64,000 nucleotides of DNA from Theodoxus fluviatilis (GCA_034096865.1 JAWQFJ010001837.1:32501-96500), one strand, 5' to 3'; numbered from the stretch's first letter, positions 52,643-60,784 are shown. Notes: generated by a model from the sequence alone, not told the origin. Numbers and translations are program-made.

Positions 52643-55603
52643 TTCTTGAAGTGCATCTGTGCCTGCTGATGAGTTTTTTCTACCTGACTGCAGGACCTGT
52701 GTGACAGACATGAGAAGGGGGTGCTCAATGACCACCAGAAGGCCATCCAGAAGATGGGCCAGTACAAGAAAAAGAAGATGTCTGCCACTGTTCAAGGTGC
52801 CAGTGAGGTGAGTGGTTGAAAAGTTCTCTTTCTTGTTACTCTTGCTACTCTTGCTGTTGTTGCTGACAGGTGATACATTCAGAAAGGAGCAGATTGCCAC
52901 AGCAACTTGGATTTGTGTCCCCAAGTTCTTGGCTTTCCTTGGTGTAATTTTGCTCTGCATGAGATTGAATGAAATGAATTTCTCACTCCGTTATACCATG
53001 CACTCAACCTTTTTGTTCTTGTCATCAGTTTCTATTCTCAGTTACAAGCTTGCCACTTTAGCTGTCATTCACTTTTTGTATTGTAACTGTTGCATAATTC
53101 CATTGAAACATATAAAGTAAATATACAGCTGAGTTGTTTAGTTTTTTTCTTTCTTTAGCATATTTTTTTCAAGTTCACTTCTTATGAGAGAAATGATGGG
53201 AAACAGTTTAAAACACAAGATGATATTCATCATGATTGTTACCACCACCACCACCTTATTACCCTCAACTCCATCACCACCACCTTATTACCTTCTACAC
53301 CATCACCACCACTACCACCACCTTATTACTTTCTACACCATCACCACCACTACCACCTTATTACCTTCTACACCATCACCACCACTACCACCACCTTATT
53401 ACCTTCTACACCATCACCACCACTACCACCACCTTATTACCTTCCACACTACCACCACCTTATTACCTTCCACACCATCACCACCACTACCACCACCTTA
53501 TTACCTTCTACATCATCACCACCACTGACCACCACCATATTACCTTCTACACCATCACCACCACTACCACCACCTTATTACCTTCTACACCTTCACCACC
53601 ACTACCACCACCTTATTACCTTCCACACCATCACCACCACCATATTACCTTCCACACCATCACCACCACTACCACCACCTTATTACCTTCCACACCATCA
53701 CCACCACTACCACCACCTTATTACCTTCCACACCATCACCACCACTATCACCACCTTATTACCTTCTACACCATCACCACCACTGACCACCACCATATTA
53801 CCTTCCACACTATCACCACCACTACCACCACCTTATTACCTTCTACACCATCACCACCACTGATCACCATATTACCTTCTACACCATCACCACTACTGAC
53901 CACCACCATATTACCTTCCACACCATCACCACCACTACCACCACCATATTACCTTCCACACCATCACCATCACTGATCACCATATTACCTTCTACACCAT
54001 CACCACTACTGACCACCACCATATTACCTTCCACACCATCACCACCACTACCACCACCTTATTACCTTCTACACCATCACCACCACTGATCACCATATTA
54101 CCTTCTACACCATCACCACTACTACCACCACCTTATTACCTTCTACACCATCACCACCACTACCACCACCTTATTACCTTCTACACCATCACCACCACCA
54201 TATTACCTTCCACACCATCACCACCACTGACCACCACATTACCTTTTACACCATCACCACCACTGACCACCACCATATTACCTTCTACACCATCACCACC
54301 ACTACCACGACCATTGTTGCCTCCAGAGTGATTCTTGATATTATAAGTTTGTTATCTGTTTCAGTCGGGAACTGTGGAACAATTGGAACAAAAGATTCTC
54401 CAGGTGAGTTGAAGCAGACACTCATACTTGGAGGAAGGCAAGGACAAGATAATACGTGAAAACATGAAAATCTTCACGAACAGCTGCACTCTTCATTTCA
54501 CTATCTAGTCCTCATAGCTGTGTCTTGCCATCCTTCTCAAATTTGTGGAGTTTGATTCATAGTGAAAGAGATGATCTGACAAGCATGTGGATCATAGAAA
54601 TCAGACAAAAGAACAACTTTGGTGTGTATTGATGCAGTATAGAGACTGTGTTTGGGGGGGATGGGGGTGGGGTGGGGATGGTAGGGTTGGCAGTGAAGTT
54701 CTTAGAATGTGGAATGATTTCTCTGTCTCATTCTAGAGTGTATTTACCACTCAAGCAAGACTGTGCATGACATGAACTGTACAGCAACCTCGTGTCTGTG
54801 TATGTTGCAGCAAGAGAGCCAGATTGCCAACATGGAGAACCGGAACTACTACTCGCTGCACTGCCTGCAGATGGAGACACAGTTGATCCATGCCAACCTG
54901 GACGTGCTGTACGAGATCCTGGGGACCATGGCTGAGGTGGAGGCCAAGGCTCACTCTGATGTGAGTCCATGTTCTGCTGTCTGGCTCTTGGGGGGTTCAT
55001 AATACAGAGGTGAAACCCTTCAGGGGGAATAGGTGGAGAAAATGATCCCCAATAGCTTTGAGATCCTGGTTAAAGACATCATGGCCAAGATGGAAATGAG
55101 GTCTTGCTGCCTGTTTTTTTCTAATATGTTGCTCTTTGAAACTATCGATATCGCAGAAAGATGTAGAAACTTAAGAGGAAATGATCTGATCCCCATATAG
55201 GCTAAAATCAGCTGGTTTTACATCTTAGAAATGTAACCATAAATACTCTAAATATTTTCATCTGTATAAATATACTTTGTTTTCACCCTCTACAGAACAA
55301 TTTATTTGACTTGTGTTTTTCTAAAGTGAAAATTGTGACTTAAAAAAAGAGTTAATTTTTGGTGTCTAATATATATATTTTTAGTAGGGATTTAAATTTA
55401 TCAGGATTATTACTTCCATCTACTTTTTCCAAGTTTACCATGTTATCACTTGGACTCTTTTTCAGCTTGCCAAAGTGTGGAATGACATTCGACCAATCAT
55501 TGACACCCTGAACCCAAAGGGTGAGGCCTCTTGCCCGTCCTCCCCGACCCACCGCTCCCCTATGGGGTCTCCCATCAACAACCACCCTGGCATCTCCTTG
55601 TAG
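25064..55603 (+). CDS. SNX8: Sorting nexin-8 (SNX8), complete 14-exon gene
   Basis: Exons: 25064-25085, 25200-25324, 26998-27130, 34193-34386, 43025-43142, 45963-46084, 47087-47167, 50522-50682, 51250-51382, 52209-52277, 52694-52807, 54365-54403, 54811-54960, 55466-55603. They join in phase to 1599 nt, 532 residues. Residues 1-93 form an EH-like helical module, about 133-265 a PX domain ([20 protein letters not shown]) and about 275-510 a BAR domain. The match to vertebrate SNX8 (from memory) is strong throughout, including [20 protein letters not shown] and QETQLIH-like blocks. SNX8 binds phosphoinositides on early endosomes and supports endosome-to-Golgi sorting; yeast Mvp1 is its counterpart. 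Human SNX8 is about 465 residues; the extra length here is mostly N-terminal. Confidence 0.95.
25200..25324 (+). CDS. SNX8: SNX8 exon 2
   Basis: 125 bases, residues 8-49: [20 protein letters not shown] then [20 protein letters not shown]. First half of the EH-like helical module. Ends phase 0 at CAG/GTGAGT. Confidence 0.92.
26218..26290. repeat. (CA)n microsatellite in SNX8 intron 2
   Basis: About 70 bp of uninterrupted CA, followed by a short triplicated AGCGCTGCA-type unit (26310-26338). Confidence 0.95.
26466..26570. repeat. (GA)n microsatellite in SNX8 intron 2
   Basis: (GA)n with two CACA-containing interruptions, then G-rich GGGTGG sequence. Confidence 0.95.
26998..27130 (+). CDS. SNX8: SNX8 exon 3
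   Basis: 133 bases, phase 0 to 1. Encodes [20 protein letters not shown] and [12 protein letters not shown]. The IWDxxD and AxxFIALAQxG pattern is that of an EH domain's second EF-hand-like half. Confidence 0.93.
27341..27408. repeat. (GT)n microsatellite in SNX8 intron 3
   Basis: Pure GT run of about 68 bp, 130 bp before a dispersed AGGTCA-rich repeat. Confidence 0.95.
27539..29085 (+). mobile_element. AGGTCA-rich dispersed repeat family A, copy 1 (internally expanded)
   Basis: Begins GACTCACATGCGAAGCAAAA and ends at CATGTGAGTCGTATGGGC, so an imperfect inverted GACTCACATG marks the ends. Inside are many AGGTCA half-sites, often as TCAAGGTCAAGGTCA. This copy holds about three head-to-tail partial monomers, each restarting at a GTCCGTCCGGGCG-like segment (27590, 28040, 28340). 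Other copies lie at 47359 and 62216 in the same orientation. No coding capacity was recognised. Confidence 0.75.
30394..30639 (-). pseudogene. Non-LTR retrotransposon polymerase fragment in the left fold-back arm
   Basis: 81 residues including [20 protein letters not shown] and [20 protein letters not shown], typical of the extreme C-terminus of Jockey/CR1-like ORF2. It lacks six codons present in the right arm. Confidence 0.7.
30669..30704. repeat. 36-bp perfect palindrome flanked by a 7-bp direct repeat
   Basis: Perfect dyad centred between 30686 and 30687 (centre CTACAATTGTAG). GTTCGAC occurs at 30664-30670 and 30703-30709. The right fold-back arm has a single GTTCGAC and no palindrome, so this is a 39-bp insertion with target duplication. 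Confidence 0.9.
32477..32562. repeat. (GT)n microsatellite in the centre of the fold-back element
   Basis: Near-pure GT, preceded by about 140 bp of degenerate TGTG-rich sequence. Confidence 0.95.
33139..33402 (+). pseudogene. Non-LTR retrotransposon polymerase fragment in the right fold-back arm
   Basis: 87 residues, the same sequence as the left arm but with [19 protein letters not shown] intact. Stop at 33400-33402. Confidence 0.72.
33960..34040. repeat. (GAT)n microsatellite
   Basis: GATGATGAT tract about 150 bp upstream of SNX8 exon 4. Confidence 0.93.
34193..34386 (+). CDS. SNX8: SNX8 exon 4: linker and start of PX domain
   Basis: 194 bases, residues 94-158. An acidic/basic linker is followed by [20 protein letters not shown] and YEVTSQ, the first strands of the PX domain and almost identical in pattern to human SNX8. 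Introns of 7 kb and 8.6 kb flank it. Confidence 0.95.
34422..34605. repeat. (TCC)n polypyrimidine tract
   Basis: CTCCTC-type tract starting only 36 bp after the SNX8 exon 4 donor. Reads as open frames (poly-Ser, poly-Leu, poly-Glu) that are not genes. Confidence 0.95.
35004..35028. other. Assembly gap (25 N)
   Basis: Twenty-five unknown bases exactly at the left boundary of a tandem array; the array size is therefore unknown. Confidence 0.99.
35029..36840 (+). repeat. Tandem array of ~240-335-bp units with embedded GT tracts (higher-order pattern)
   Basis: Seven units start at about 35029, 35277, 35598, 35837, 36122, 36387 and 36722, each with TTGACCCAT(A/T)TGCAGA. A unit has a conserved core of about 160 bp (from TTTTTTAATACGC to GCATGCCTTTAG) plus a variable GT part. 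Type A units (1, 3, 5) mostly have ATTTGCAG and one GT block followed by TTTTTG repeats. Type B units (2, 4, 6, 7) end the prefix in GGGTATGTG and contain a (T)AACGGTGTG divider between two GT blocks. The last unit is truncated. Confidence 0.85.
37469..40807 (+). CDS. LINE ORF2: endonuclease and reverse transcriptase (1112 residues, interrupted C-terminus)
   Basis: The N-terminal AP-endonuclease-like domain has SINCRGL (8-14), LQDIH (37-41), GDWN (138-141), SRLDFF (199-204) and TDHSAV (225-230). The reverse transcriptase has KSPGLDGF (484-491), [14 protein letters not shown] (615-620), RGCRQGDP (669-676) and YADD (714-717). These are the catalytic motifs of L1/Tx1-clade elements. There are no internal stops or frameshifts. 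The usual Glu of the LQE endonuclease motif is Asp here. The stop TAA at 40805-40807 arises only because foreign sequence follows; the true C-terminus resumes at 41881. Confidence 0.9.
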   Translation: MTNIKLISINCRGLANTEKRRDILHYVRGGNYSIICLQDIHINENTVNTFLHEWGLTGIVAPYTSAARGVAILFNNTFDYRILRTTIDTEGNYIIASLVMEEKEVCIVNLYGPNSDNPIFYEKLFHKLDINTSTIICGDWNLVLDPQQDTDNYVAVNNPKARDTVLNFIHLNNFTDPYRIQHPNIRRYTWRKNNPKKQSRLDFFLITEDMLNYMSKTDIIPGYRTDHSAVTLTLNISDKKKGAGYWKFNNSLLRDINYIKIVKDTFKETLDQYAALPYDRKNLDSIDKKDIYLQISDQTFLDMILMNIRGKSIAYGSWKKKEQEKQEGELKEEIKATEEKLDCRTVDTNKDVNKHLENLKSKLETIREKRMKGVMIRSRARWYENGEKPSKYFCSLEKRNHRIKTIQRLTVNGRDIEDTDEILKELTNYYSNLYDIRQTDSELTSGLLNELNLQTLTEDEKQSLEGSITLTELATTLREMKNEKSPGLDGFPVEFFKFFWNDLKYFLLRAINEAYETGSFSISQRRGVITCVPKPNKERNFLSNWRPITLLTTVYKMASGSISRRLKTVLGHLIHTNQTGFIKGRYLGDNVRQVFDTIYECNEKDIPGLLLLIDFEKAFDSLSVSFLCDVLKKFGFGSSFRTWMKLFYTDMTACIIQNGHLSQSFPLKRGCRQGDPIAPYAYLLCAEVLGQMIRENKQIKGIRIGNVEYKLTQYADDTQILLDGSESSLRNTLNTLDLFFRISGLKINLEKTKAIWIGSKVRSKGKLCTDINLDWTNDKFTVLGIHLNPRLTNITNLNFESKVQEIKQLLNQWKHRNLSLLGKITVIKTLALSKLTHVLSLLPDPGIEKQKALEKILYNFIWKGGPDRVSRKTLCQEFSKGGLKMIDVKAYTATRKIAWLQRLIEGESTWCSLIKSKFKRKFNDISFLKVGSKFLIDLLSEFKNPFWQDILKAWEVYIKNYSKRQLSCEDVLSEPLWFNPDIHVIFIKDWYNKDMLYIRDILDPTGTWKTFEECKRQFGLAGTFLDYEHLKRKIPKAWVDIIRNSGGKVTQQHQHQVCIRNLTSAKTGLRNIYNTMIQTRDISTGQKKWERSYPSISWNEICEATRAATTST
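40806..41880 (+). mobile_element. ~1.07-kb G-depleted block inserted in LINE ORF2
   Basis: Across 40801-41880 the plus strand has only seven G in 1080 bases (near 40915, 40994, 41201, 41325, 41371, 41436, 41524); the rest is A, C and T. Sequence on both sides is normal LINE coding sequence. Removing the block rejoins [14 protein letters not shown] in one frame, so it is an insertion. ATA is repeated at both junctions. The right end is A-rich (AAAACAAAAAAAATA), like a poly-A tail. Consistent with a retrocopy whose G residues were changed to A; the source sequence is unknown. Confidence 0.75.
41881..42344 (+). pseudogene. Displaced C-terminus of LINE ORF2 with zinc-binding domain
   Basis: Continues the ORF2 frame: [20 protein letters not shown], then [20 protein letters not shown], a C-x2-C-x7-H-x4-C zf-RVT-type knuckle usual at the end of such ORFs. 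Ends in TAG at 42342-42344. It has no start codon of its own, so the protein is split by the G-depleted block. Confidence 0.85.
42357..42470. repeat. CT and CA/CG microsatellites in the LINE 3' UTR
   Basis: (CT)n to about 42418, then (CA)n and alternating CG/CA to about 42470. Confidence 0.92.
42640..42905. repeat. GAT, TA and poly-C tracts near the LINE 3' end
   Basis: (GATGGT/GAT)n at 42640-42720. (TA)n at 42835-42885 directly follows the LINE A-tail, then a C-run to about 42900. Confidence 0.93.
43025..43142 (+). CDS. SNX8: SNX8 exon 5: PX domain core
   Basis: 118 bases, residues 159-197. Contains [15 protein letters not shown], with the phosphoinositide-binding RRY motif at 166-168. [13 protein letters not shown] carries the PX proline-rich loop. 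Confidence 0.96.
43865..44165 (-). mobile_element. tRNA-derived SINE, diverged minus-strand copy 3
   Basis: On the minus strand the tRNA-like head (around 44095-44030, with GGTAAAGCGC and GGATTCGAATCC-like boxes) is followed by T-rich spacers. It ends in the family's AGGTTCAGCGCCAGCGGTTTTTAT (43894-43873). More diverged than copies 1 and 2 and carrying a long C/G homopolymer. Confidence 0.7.
44435..45250. repeat. (GA)n microsatellite with four embedded ~60-bp cores
   Basis: A core containing GAGCTGGGAAAAG, AGAGAATGAGAGTAAG and GGTGGGTGGGA occurs at about 44563, 44803, 44989 and 45114. The cores are separated by GA tracts of different length (spacing about 240, 186 and 125 bp). The unit expanded as core plus microsatellite. 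Confidence 0.88.
45345..45757 (-). mobile_element. Dispersed repeat family B, copy 2 (minus strand)
   Basis: Reverse complement of the 9165-9500 repeat: hairpin CCTCCAG/CTGGAGG near 45735-45753, GTCT tract, the GGACGGATTTCC core and TGACGT-rich part. It extends the family with a second TGACGTCA-containing block. Confidence 0.72.
45963..46084 (+). CDS. SNX8: SNX8 exon 6: PX domain
   Basis: 122 bases, residues 198-238. Encodes [20 protein letters not shown] and [16 protein letters not shown]. Supplies the second basic phosphoinositide-contact cluster (RRF 211-213). Confidence 0.96.
46120..46640. repeat. 54-64-bp minisatellite in SNX8 intron 6
   Basis: About eight copies of a unit containing GATTGCAGAGATGGAAAGCA and GGATGGAGGGA. 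Copies differ mainly by presence or absence of TACTCCAG. It begins 36 bp after the exon 6 donor. Confidence 0.92.
47087..47167 (+). CDS. SNX8: SNX8 exon 7
   Basis: 81 bases, 27 codons, phase 0: [20 protein letters not shown] then NVASRAK. Links PX to BAR; aligns with the VGDEFLNCKLATRAK segment of human SNX8. Confidence 0.95.
47359..48193 (+). mobile_element. AGGTCA-rich dispersed repeat family A, copy 2
   Basis: About 835 bp, starting GACTCACATGCAAAGCAAAA and ending GTGAGTCGTATGGGC then TTTGCCCTTCTTG. Monomeric layout like the 62216 copy. Several TCAAGGTCA motifs and an inverted GACCTTGAAGGTC near 48110. Confidence 0.78.
48500..49978 (-). pseudogene. RTE-type non-LTR retrotransposon reverse transcriptase, 5'-truncated with two nonsense codons
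   Basis: One reading frame shows reverse-transcriptase blocks in order: [65 protein letters not shown] and [11 protein letters not shown] (FADD catalytic core). A thumb and tail follow with [20 protein letters not shown]. Stops interrupt it at 49655-49657 (TAG) and 49487-49489 (TGA). The endonuclease domain is missing and a C-run disturbs the N-terminal part. It lies antisense in SNX8 intron 7. Confidence 0.85.
49990..50520. other. SNX8 intron 7 remainder, C-rich, no gene recognised
   Basis: CCCCA/CCCTC-rich pyrimidine sequence leading to the exon 8 acceptor. No open frame with recognisable content. Confidence 0.5.
50522..50682 (+). CDS. SNX8: SNX8 exon 8: BAR helix 1
   Basis: 161 bases, phase 0 to 2. 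Contains [20 protein letters not shown] and [18 protein letters not shown], matching the first BAR helix of SNX8. Confidence 0.95.
51250..51382 (+). CDS. SNX8: SNX8 exon 9: BAR domain
   Basis: 133 bases, residues 319-363. Encodes a Ser-rich start and then [20 protein letters not shown]. The latter aligns with WGSLKQALKGLSVEFALLAD in human SNX8. Confidence 0.95.
52209..52277 (+). CDS. SNX8: SNX8 exon 10: BAR domain
   Basis: 69 bases, 23 codons, phase 0: [20 protein letters not shown] then AYK. It corresponds to the ENDVVEKLNLFLDLLQSYK segment. Confidence 0.95.
52350..52640. repeat. CA microsatellite in SNX8 intron 10
   Basis: Interrupted CACACA tracts, the longest at about 52580-52636, ending 55 bp before exon 11. 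Confidence 0.94.
52694..52807 (+). CDS. SNX8: SNX8 exon 11: BAR domain
   Basis: 114 bases, 38 codons, phase 0: [20 protein letters not shown] then [19 protein letters not shown] hallmark SNX8 block. A CA microsatellite lies just upstream. Confidence 0.96.
53244..54312. repeat. ~38-bp ACC/TTATTACC minisatellite in SNX8 intron 11
   Basis: More than 25 copies of a unit containing TTATTACCTTCTACACCATC and ACCACCACTACCACC. Variants with CTGACCACCACCATA and shorter forms are interspersed, giving an irregular higher-order pattern. Confidence 0.93.
54365..54403 (+). CDS. SNX8: SNX8 exon 12: short BAR-domain exon
   Basis: 39 bases, 13 codons, phase 0: [13 protein letters not shown], matching ESVEQLESRIVEQ of human SNX8. 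It follows a long ACC-rich minisatellite. Confidence 0.92.
54811..54960 (+). CDS. SNX8: SNX8 exon 13: BAR domain
   Basis: 150 bases, 50 codons, phase 0. Contains [20 protein letters not shown] and [20 protein letters not shown]. Strongly conserved last BAR helix. Confidence 0.96.
55466..55603 (+). CDS. SNX8: SNX8 exon 14: C-terminus and stop
   Basis: 138 bases ending in TAG at 55601-55603. Begins [20 protein letters not shown], equivalent to MSKVWNDLRPKL in human SNX8. It ends in a Ser/Pro-rich tail ([20 protein letters not shown]). Confidence 0.94.
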   Translation, partial: LAKVWNDIRPIIDTLNPKGEASCPSSPTHRSPMGSPINNHPGISL

Positions 55604-58600
55604 GGCAGTCAGGACCTTGTGATGGAGAAGCTAGAGGCAGCCAGGTCTTGCCACACCATTCCCACTGCAAGAGAGCTTTACTCCAGTCCAACACCTATGG
55701 GGGAAAGGGTGCTATCAGTGCTGGAGTGGTGTGGTCATATCCCGTGTCCCAGCCTCTTGCCATGTTACTTGGGTAAGAGAATAGACTGGAGACTTGTTGC
55801 AGGGGGCAGGCTTGGCTGCTGTGAACTGGAGCTACTTAAGATGTGATTCAGGGTGCTTTCTCTAGGATGCAGTGGAGGTGTGTGTACCTTGGACGGCTGT
55901 GCACTTGTGACCTGCCATTGCCAGGATGGGTGTGCGGGTTGCAGCTCTCTGCAGGCTGCAGTGATATAATAGAGAGACTGGCAGATGCCCTCGCATCTTC
56001 AAGTCACCCAGCATAAAGGGAGAGGTATTACATGTTGTTTGAGTATTCTGTGATGTGACATGTAAGTCAGCAGTTGTACTTTTCCTGGGTTTTTTTTTCT
56101 CTCTCTCTCTGCTTTCCTGTGGGCTGGAACCTGCTGTTGTTATTCTTCCTTTACTTATCCGAGTTGTGGGATAATGAATGACAAGTCATACATTCCCCTG
56201 GAGCTGTTGTGTTTGCAGGGCTTTGATGCATTCTTGTGTCTTCATGTTGATGAACCTCCCTTCCTTGGGTGATGTTTAAGGCTCATGTTATCATGAAAGA
56301 ATTATGCTTGTTACATCTGTTACTGTAATGATACAACACTATTTTGATATGCCCATGTACAGATGTTTGGATTGTTAGGTATTTTTACACTTGTGCAGTA
56401 ATTCTAGGTTTGATTCCTGTGTGTGATAAAGAGGCTTGCGTGCGACACATGCTGAAAGCTTTTTGCTGCAGGAGAAGGATGTTATTGGCACCTCTGTTTC
56501 TTCTTGACAGTGACGTAATTATTTGCTAGTGTTTCTATGGATTCATCAGATACACAAGGGCTGGAGTAGGGATACCTTTGCGTTTTTGAGTCTGAAATGG
56601 ATGGAGACAGAGAACAGTTGACAGGGGTTAAGAAAGCAGAAATCCTCATGCAAGGGCTACTAACATTTCTCTGAGCAGAGAATTCTGTTGCTGTGTGTTT
56701 AGCCCTCTGGCAGGCTTGTCTGTATGATGGCGACTGGCAGGTAGAGAAACTTGTTGGAGACCACAGTGAAATGTTGGAATTTCTGTCAGTCTCCACCACA
56801 ATATTCATCCTGTAAGGACACTTGCTGTAGTCCATGTTGGCTGAAATGCAGTCCTTGTGTGGAAAGCTTAGAGCTCATTGGGTTGGCAGTTTCCTCTCAA
56901 ATTAAAGAGAAGTGTTGCAAGAAATAGACACAGTAAGAAGATTGGTCCTTTTCCCACCTGGGAAACTGGAAAGTATGCGTTACATTAGAGTTTAGACGCT
57001 TGGATTTGACCAAACTTGAGAAACCAATCATAAAGATGATGTTGTACACTCTTCACCTCATGTTATCTCCCGTTTGATGGCATTGGGATTTGCTTAAATG
57101 CAATTTATCTGAAAATTGTATTTTTCAGTCATGGTGATACAGAAGGGTGGCCAAAATAGACATGGCTTTTCAAGTACATATCACCTCAAAAAGCAGCTAG
57201 CTCCATTTTTATCAAAGCACATGGATTCAGAAATTGTGCTTGAGGGATGTGTTGGGAGCACACATTATTTGAAGAGCTCTTACTGTTTGTTAAACTGTTT
57301 AGATGGGATGTCTTTCATTGTGTAGTGTTACAGTGATCCGATTGCCAGAATGAAATGGTACTTCATTTTCAGTCTTGTTAATTTCAAATCTTGTCAAGTT
57401 TTGTTTCCTTCATGTTACTTTCCAGGGATATCAACCAAAGACATTAAACTTCCTCGTTGTTCTTATTAGATGGTTGAAAAACATAGGTCAACTGCTGTAG
57501 GTGTCAGTTGCATAAGATGCAATATACTCAATAAGGCACTGCACTCAAAAGTGCCATGTTAAAAACAGTATTGTTGCAGCATTATTTGTTTCAGGGCTGT
57601 TGTTTGCTATGATGTTACTTAGTCTTTCGTTTTGTAGGTGTAGTGAGGTAAGAAAAATCCAAACGCTTCCTGCTTATTTGCCACTTGGTGTGTGTATTTG
57701 TTTACTTAATAGAGGTTTGTAGCAGCTGATTTGATATTCTCGTCGTCATTGAAGTGAGGGCCAAGCGTTCCGTTTTAGTTTGCTAATGGCCCCAGGATTG
57801 CTAGACCTTGAGTTTGCTCTTTCCAAGCTTTTCCATTTGAGAAGTTGTGTGTATGTGCTAGCATGGGCAGCTATTGATGAAACCAGGTAGAATGATGTCA
57901 ATCTTCTCCGCTTAACTTCATCAGTGTTTCACTGAACTTCACTACCAATGTGTGCATAGAAGCAGGTTGGTGAATTTTGTTTCACTTTTCCACAGATGCC
58001 CACCTCTGTCCTACCTTTGTCAGGATATTTTAGTTGTCCAAGTTTGGCAACAGTGCATGACAACTATGATAACTATGATGTCCTGGCGGGGTTGTGTTGC
58101 AGTTCTTCATCTGTGCCTCGTTATTTGCCTCATTCCCTTACAGTGCGTGCAGGGCTGTAATTTGGTCTCATTCTGTCTGGTATTGATTTATAATCAATTT
58201 TTTGGTTTCAGCCTCATTTCATACTTGGTTTCTCTGTGCGTTGTATGGAAAGATTCTTGCTGTTGTGTCCTAATTTGTTAAGCTGTTTTAGTGCAATATC
58301 ACAATAGCAACATTGAAAGTACTTGTTCATATTCTGCAATCATTGTAAAACTGTTCATATTTCCTTTTGTTCTAGTCAGGAATACTAGAGGTAACTATTT
58401 TGTGATTTGGCTGGATAATTCAGAAGCATATCAGTAAACACACCATCCTCAGGTTTCTTTGGAGCAATTGTTACATCGTTATTACATAGTGTGGTTAGGG
58501 AAAGAATTTTTGTACAAAACCTGATCAGTGCCTTGGTGATGCTCCAAAATAGAATGTAGTTGGGCCACATCAGGCCTGAGCAGTTGTTAGTGTATCTTAG

Positions 58601-58740
58601 CTATTGCCAGTGTATAGTAATCATTTCACAGTGGGTCTAACTTTCAATAGGAACACAGCACATGAGTACATTTTGCACATGTAGTCTTATCATGATCATT
58701 ATCAAGAAAATGTTCAACAGGTTTTACGACATGTAACGAC
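55604..58740 (+). other. Probable SNX8 3' UTR and downstream sequence
   Basis: No coding exon recognised. Candidate polyadenylation signals are weak: ATTAAA near 56900 and 57445, and a canonical AATAAA only near 60183. The real 3' end is therefore uncertain and could be long. Confidence 0.4.
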
Positions 58741-58746
58741 ATATAT

Positions 58747-59373
58747 AATTCCAATAGAGAGATGCTGGCAGTTGCCTTGGAAATATATAATTCCAATAGA
58801 GAGATGCTGGCAGTTGCCTTGGAAATATATAATTCCAATAGAGAGATGCTGGCAGTTGCCTTGGAAATATATAATTCCAATAGAGAGATGCTGGCAGTTG
58901 CCTTGGAAATATATAATTACCAATAGAGAGATGCTGGCAGTTGCCTTGGAAATATATAATTCCAATAGAGAGATGCTGGCAGTTGCCTTGGAAATATATA
59001 ATTCCAATAGAGAGATGCTGGCAGTTGCCTTGGAAATATATAATTCCAATAGAGAGATGCTGGCAGTTGCCTTGGAAATATATAATTCCAATAGAGAGAT
59101 GCTGGCAGTTGCCTTGGAAATATATAATTCCAATAGAGAGATGCTGGCAGTTGCCTTGGAAATATATAATTCCAATAGAGAGATGCTGGCAGTTGCCTTG
59201 GAAATATATAATTCCAATAGAGAGATGCTGGCAGTTGCCTTGGAAATATATAATTCCAATAGAGAGATGCTGGCAGTTGCCTTGGAAATATATAATTCCA
59301 ATAGAGAGATGCTGGCAGTTGCCTTGGAAATATATAATTCCAATAGAGAGATGCTGGCAGTTGCCTTGGAAAT
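58747..59373. repeat. 42-bp minisatellite, ~15 near-identical copies
   Basis: Unit ATTCCAATAGAGAGATGCTG, then GCAGTTGCCTTGG and AAATATATA. The copies are essentially identical apart from a one-base insertion (ATTACCAAT) near 58918. Because 42 is divisible by three, it is open in several frames on both strands without being a gene. Confidence 0.96.
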
Positions 59374-59379
59374 ACCATT

Positions 59380-60784
59380 CTTTGTTGGAGGTTCAGGGAA
59401 ATGTGTTTTACATTAAAACAAATTGGTCATGGAGCTGGTTGTTGTGATAGGGCTGGTGGAATTTAAGGAAGGTTATTCAATAATCCCTTAACTTTTTATT
59501 GGAAAATGGATGTGATAGAAAGCTAAAAAAGCTAAAGCTCATCAGGTTTGTTGGTTGTAATGGACTTAGCCTATTCTCATCCCTGTGTGTGGAGCACCAG
59601 TGCTACTTCAGGCTACATGATGTGGACCTTGCAGCACAGGTGCACTCCAGGCATTGTTGATGGCATTCAGCAACAAAGCACTGTCCTCCTTCTCGAGTTC
59701 TACTGTAGAGCAAGCATCCACTTTGAATCCTCTCCCCAAGCCCAGACCTGGCCTTGATGCCTGGACCAAAAGATTCTTTGAAATTTCTACCATGATAATG
59801 ATGTTCATGGAGTCAGTGTGGTTGAGGATCTTGTTATTCGTCTTTCCCTCTGGCATACAGAATCAAGCTATCTGTATTACCATTTCACAAATTATTCATA
59901 CAGAGGGCTGATGGCTAGCTTTTTAGTTTCTTTTGCTTATCTGTGTTTGTCATAGTTCTGCTCCAACACACACACAAACGCATATGCACAGCCACACACA
60001 CACCTACCTTTGTGTCATGGGAGCAGATTGTCCACACCAGTTACGTACTCAAAAATACTTTATTACTTTGATTATACATTTCAAAGTAAACGATATTTAC
60101 CCAGTTGTACATTTGCTTGAAGAGTACCAATAGCTGTATGGACGAAACTGAGAAAAGTACTATGTATCATATTGATAACTGCAATAAAATTCATACCATG
60201 AACAAAGAAAGGCATGCTTTTGTTTGTAAAAAGTGCAAATTGAAAAATATTTCACAAGATAATTTTCTTTCTAAAAACCGGTTCCCTCCCAGCTGTGAGT
60301 AACTCAAAATTAAGGTCACAAGAGGTTAGTACGAAATGTCAACTGTCGCATTCAGGACAAATCAAATTAATCAAATCATATCAGTTTACAGAGATTTAGA
60401 GGTACGGCATAAGCTGTGGCAGCTTCCCCCAAAGTGTAGTTAAAATACTGGCATAGAAGATTTTCTGTGTGCATCTCTGAGAAAGGGGACAAGACACTTC
60501 ACACTACTCTAACAGCATTTCCCCACATGCCAGACTCCAGTTTGCTGTGCTGACATTTATACTATCCCTCCATCAGGAGCTATCCGGATGCTCACTGTCA
60601 AGGTTTTTCAGACTACATAGAAATGGCAGCCTGTGTAGCTAGAGAAGAAGTAATGGTGATGGTTTGGCCATATTCTGCTTGAAGGTGGCTCTCACTTGGC
60701 AAAGATGGCCATCCTACCTGGCAATGGGTGGAAATGGCTGCCTGCATAGCATGGGGAGGACCCATGGTGGTGGTTGTCCCTTTT
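59380..60784. other. Intergenic sequence between convergent SNX8 and a minus-strand gene
   Basis: No coding exon seen. It has a plus-strand AATAAA near 60183 (possible SNX8 end) and a minus-strand AATAAA (TTTATT on plus, near 60058), possibly ending the convergent gene. If both are used, the transcripts would overlap by about 125 bp. Confidence 0.4.

Noticed and set aside
53184..53976. Pro/His/Thr-rich open frames in SNX8 intron 11
   Set aside because: Translation of an ACC minisatellite lying between well-supported SNX8 exons 11 and 12.
58714..59416. Open frames of 150-215 residues across the 42-bp repeat on both strands
   Set aside because: A repeat unit of 42 bases without stops is automatically open in several frames; perfect nucleotide identity between units points to recent tandem expansion, not selection on protein.
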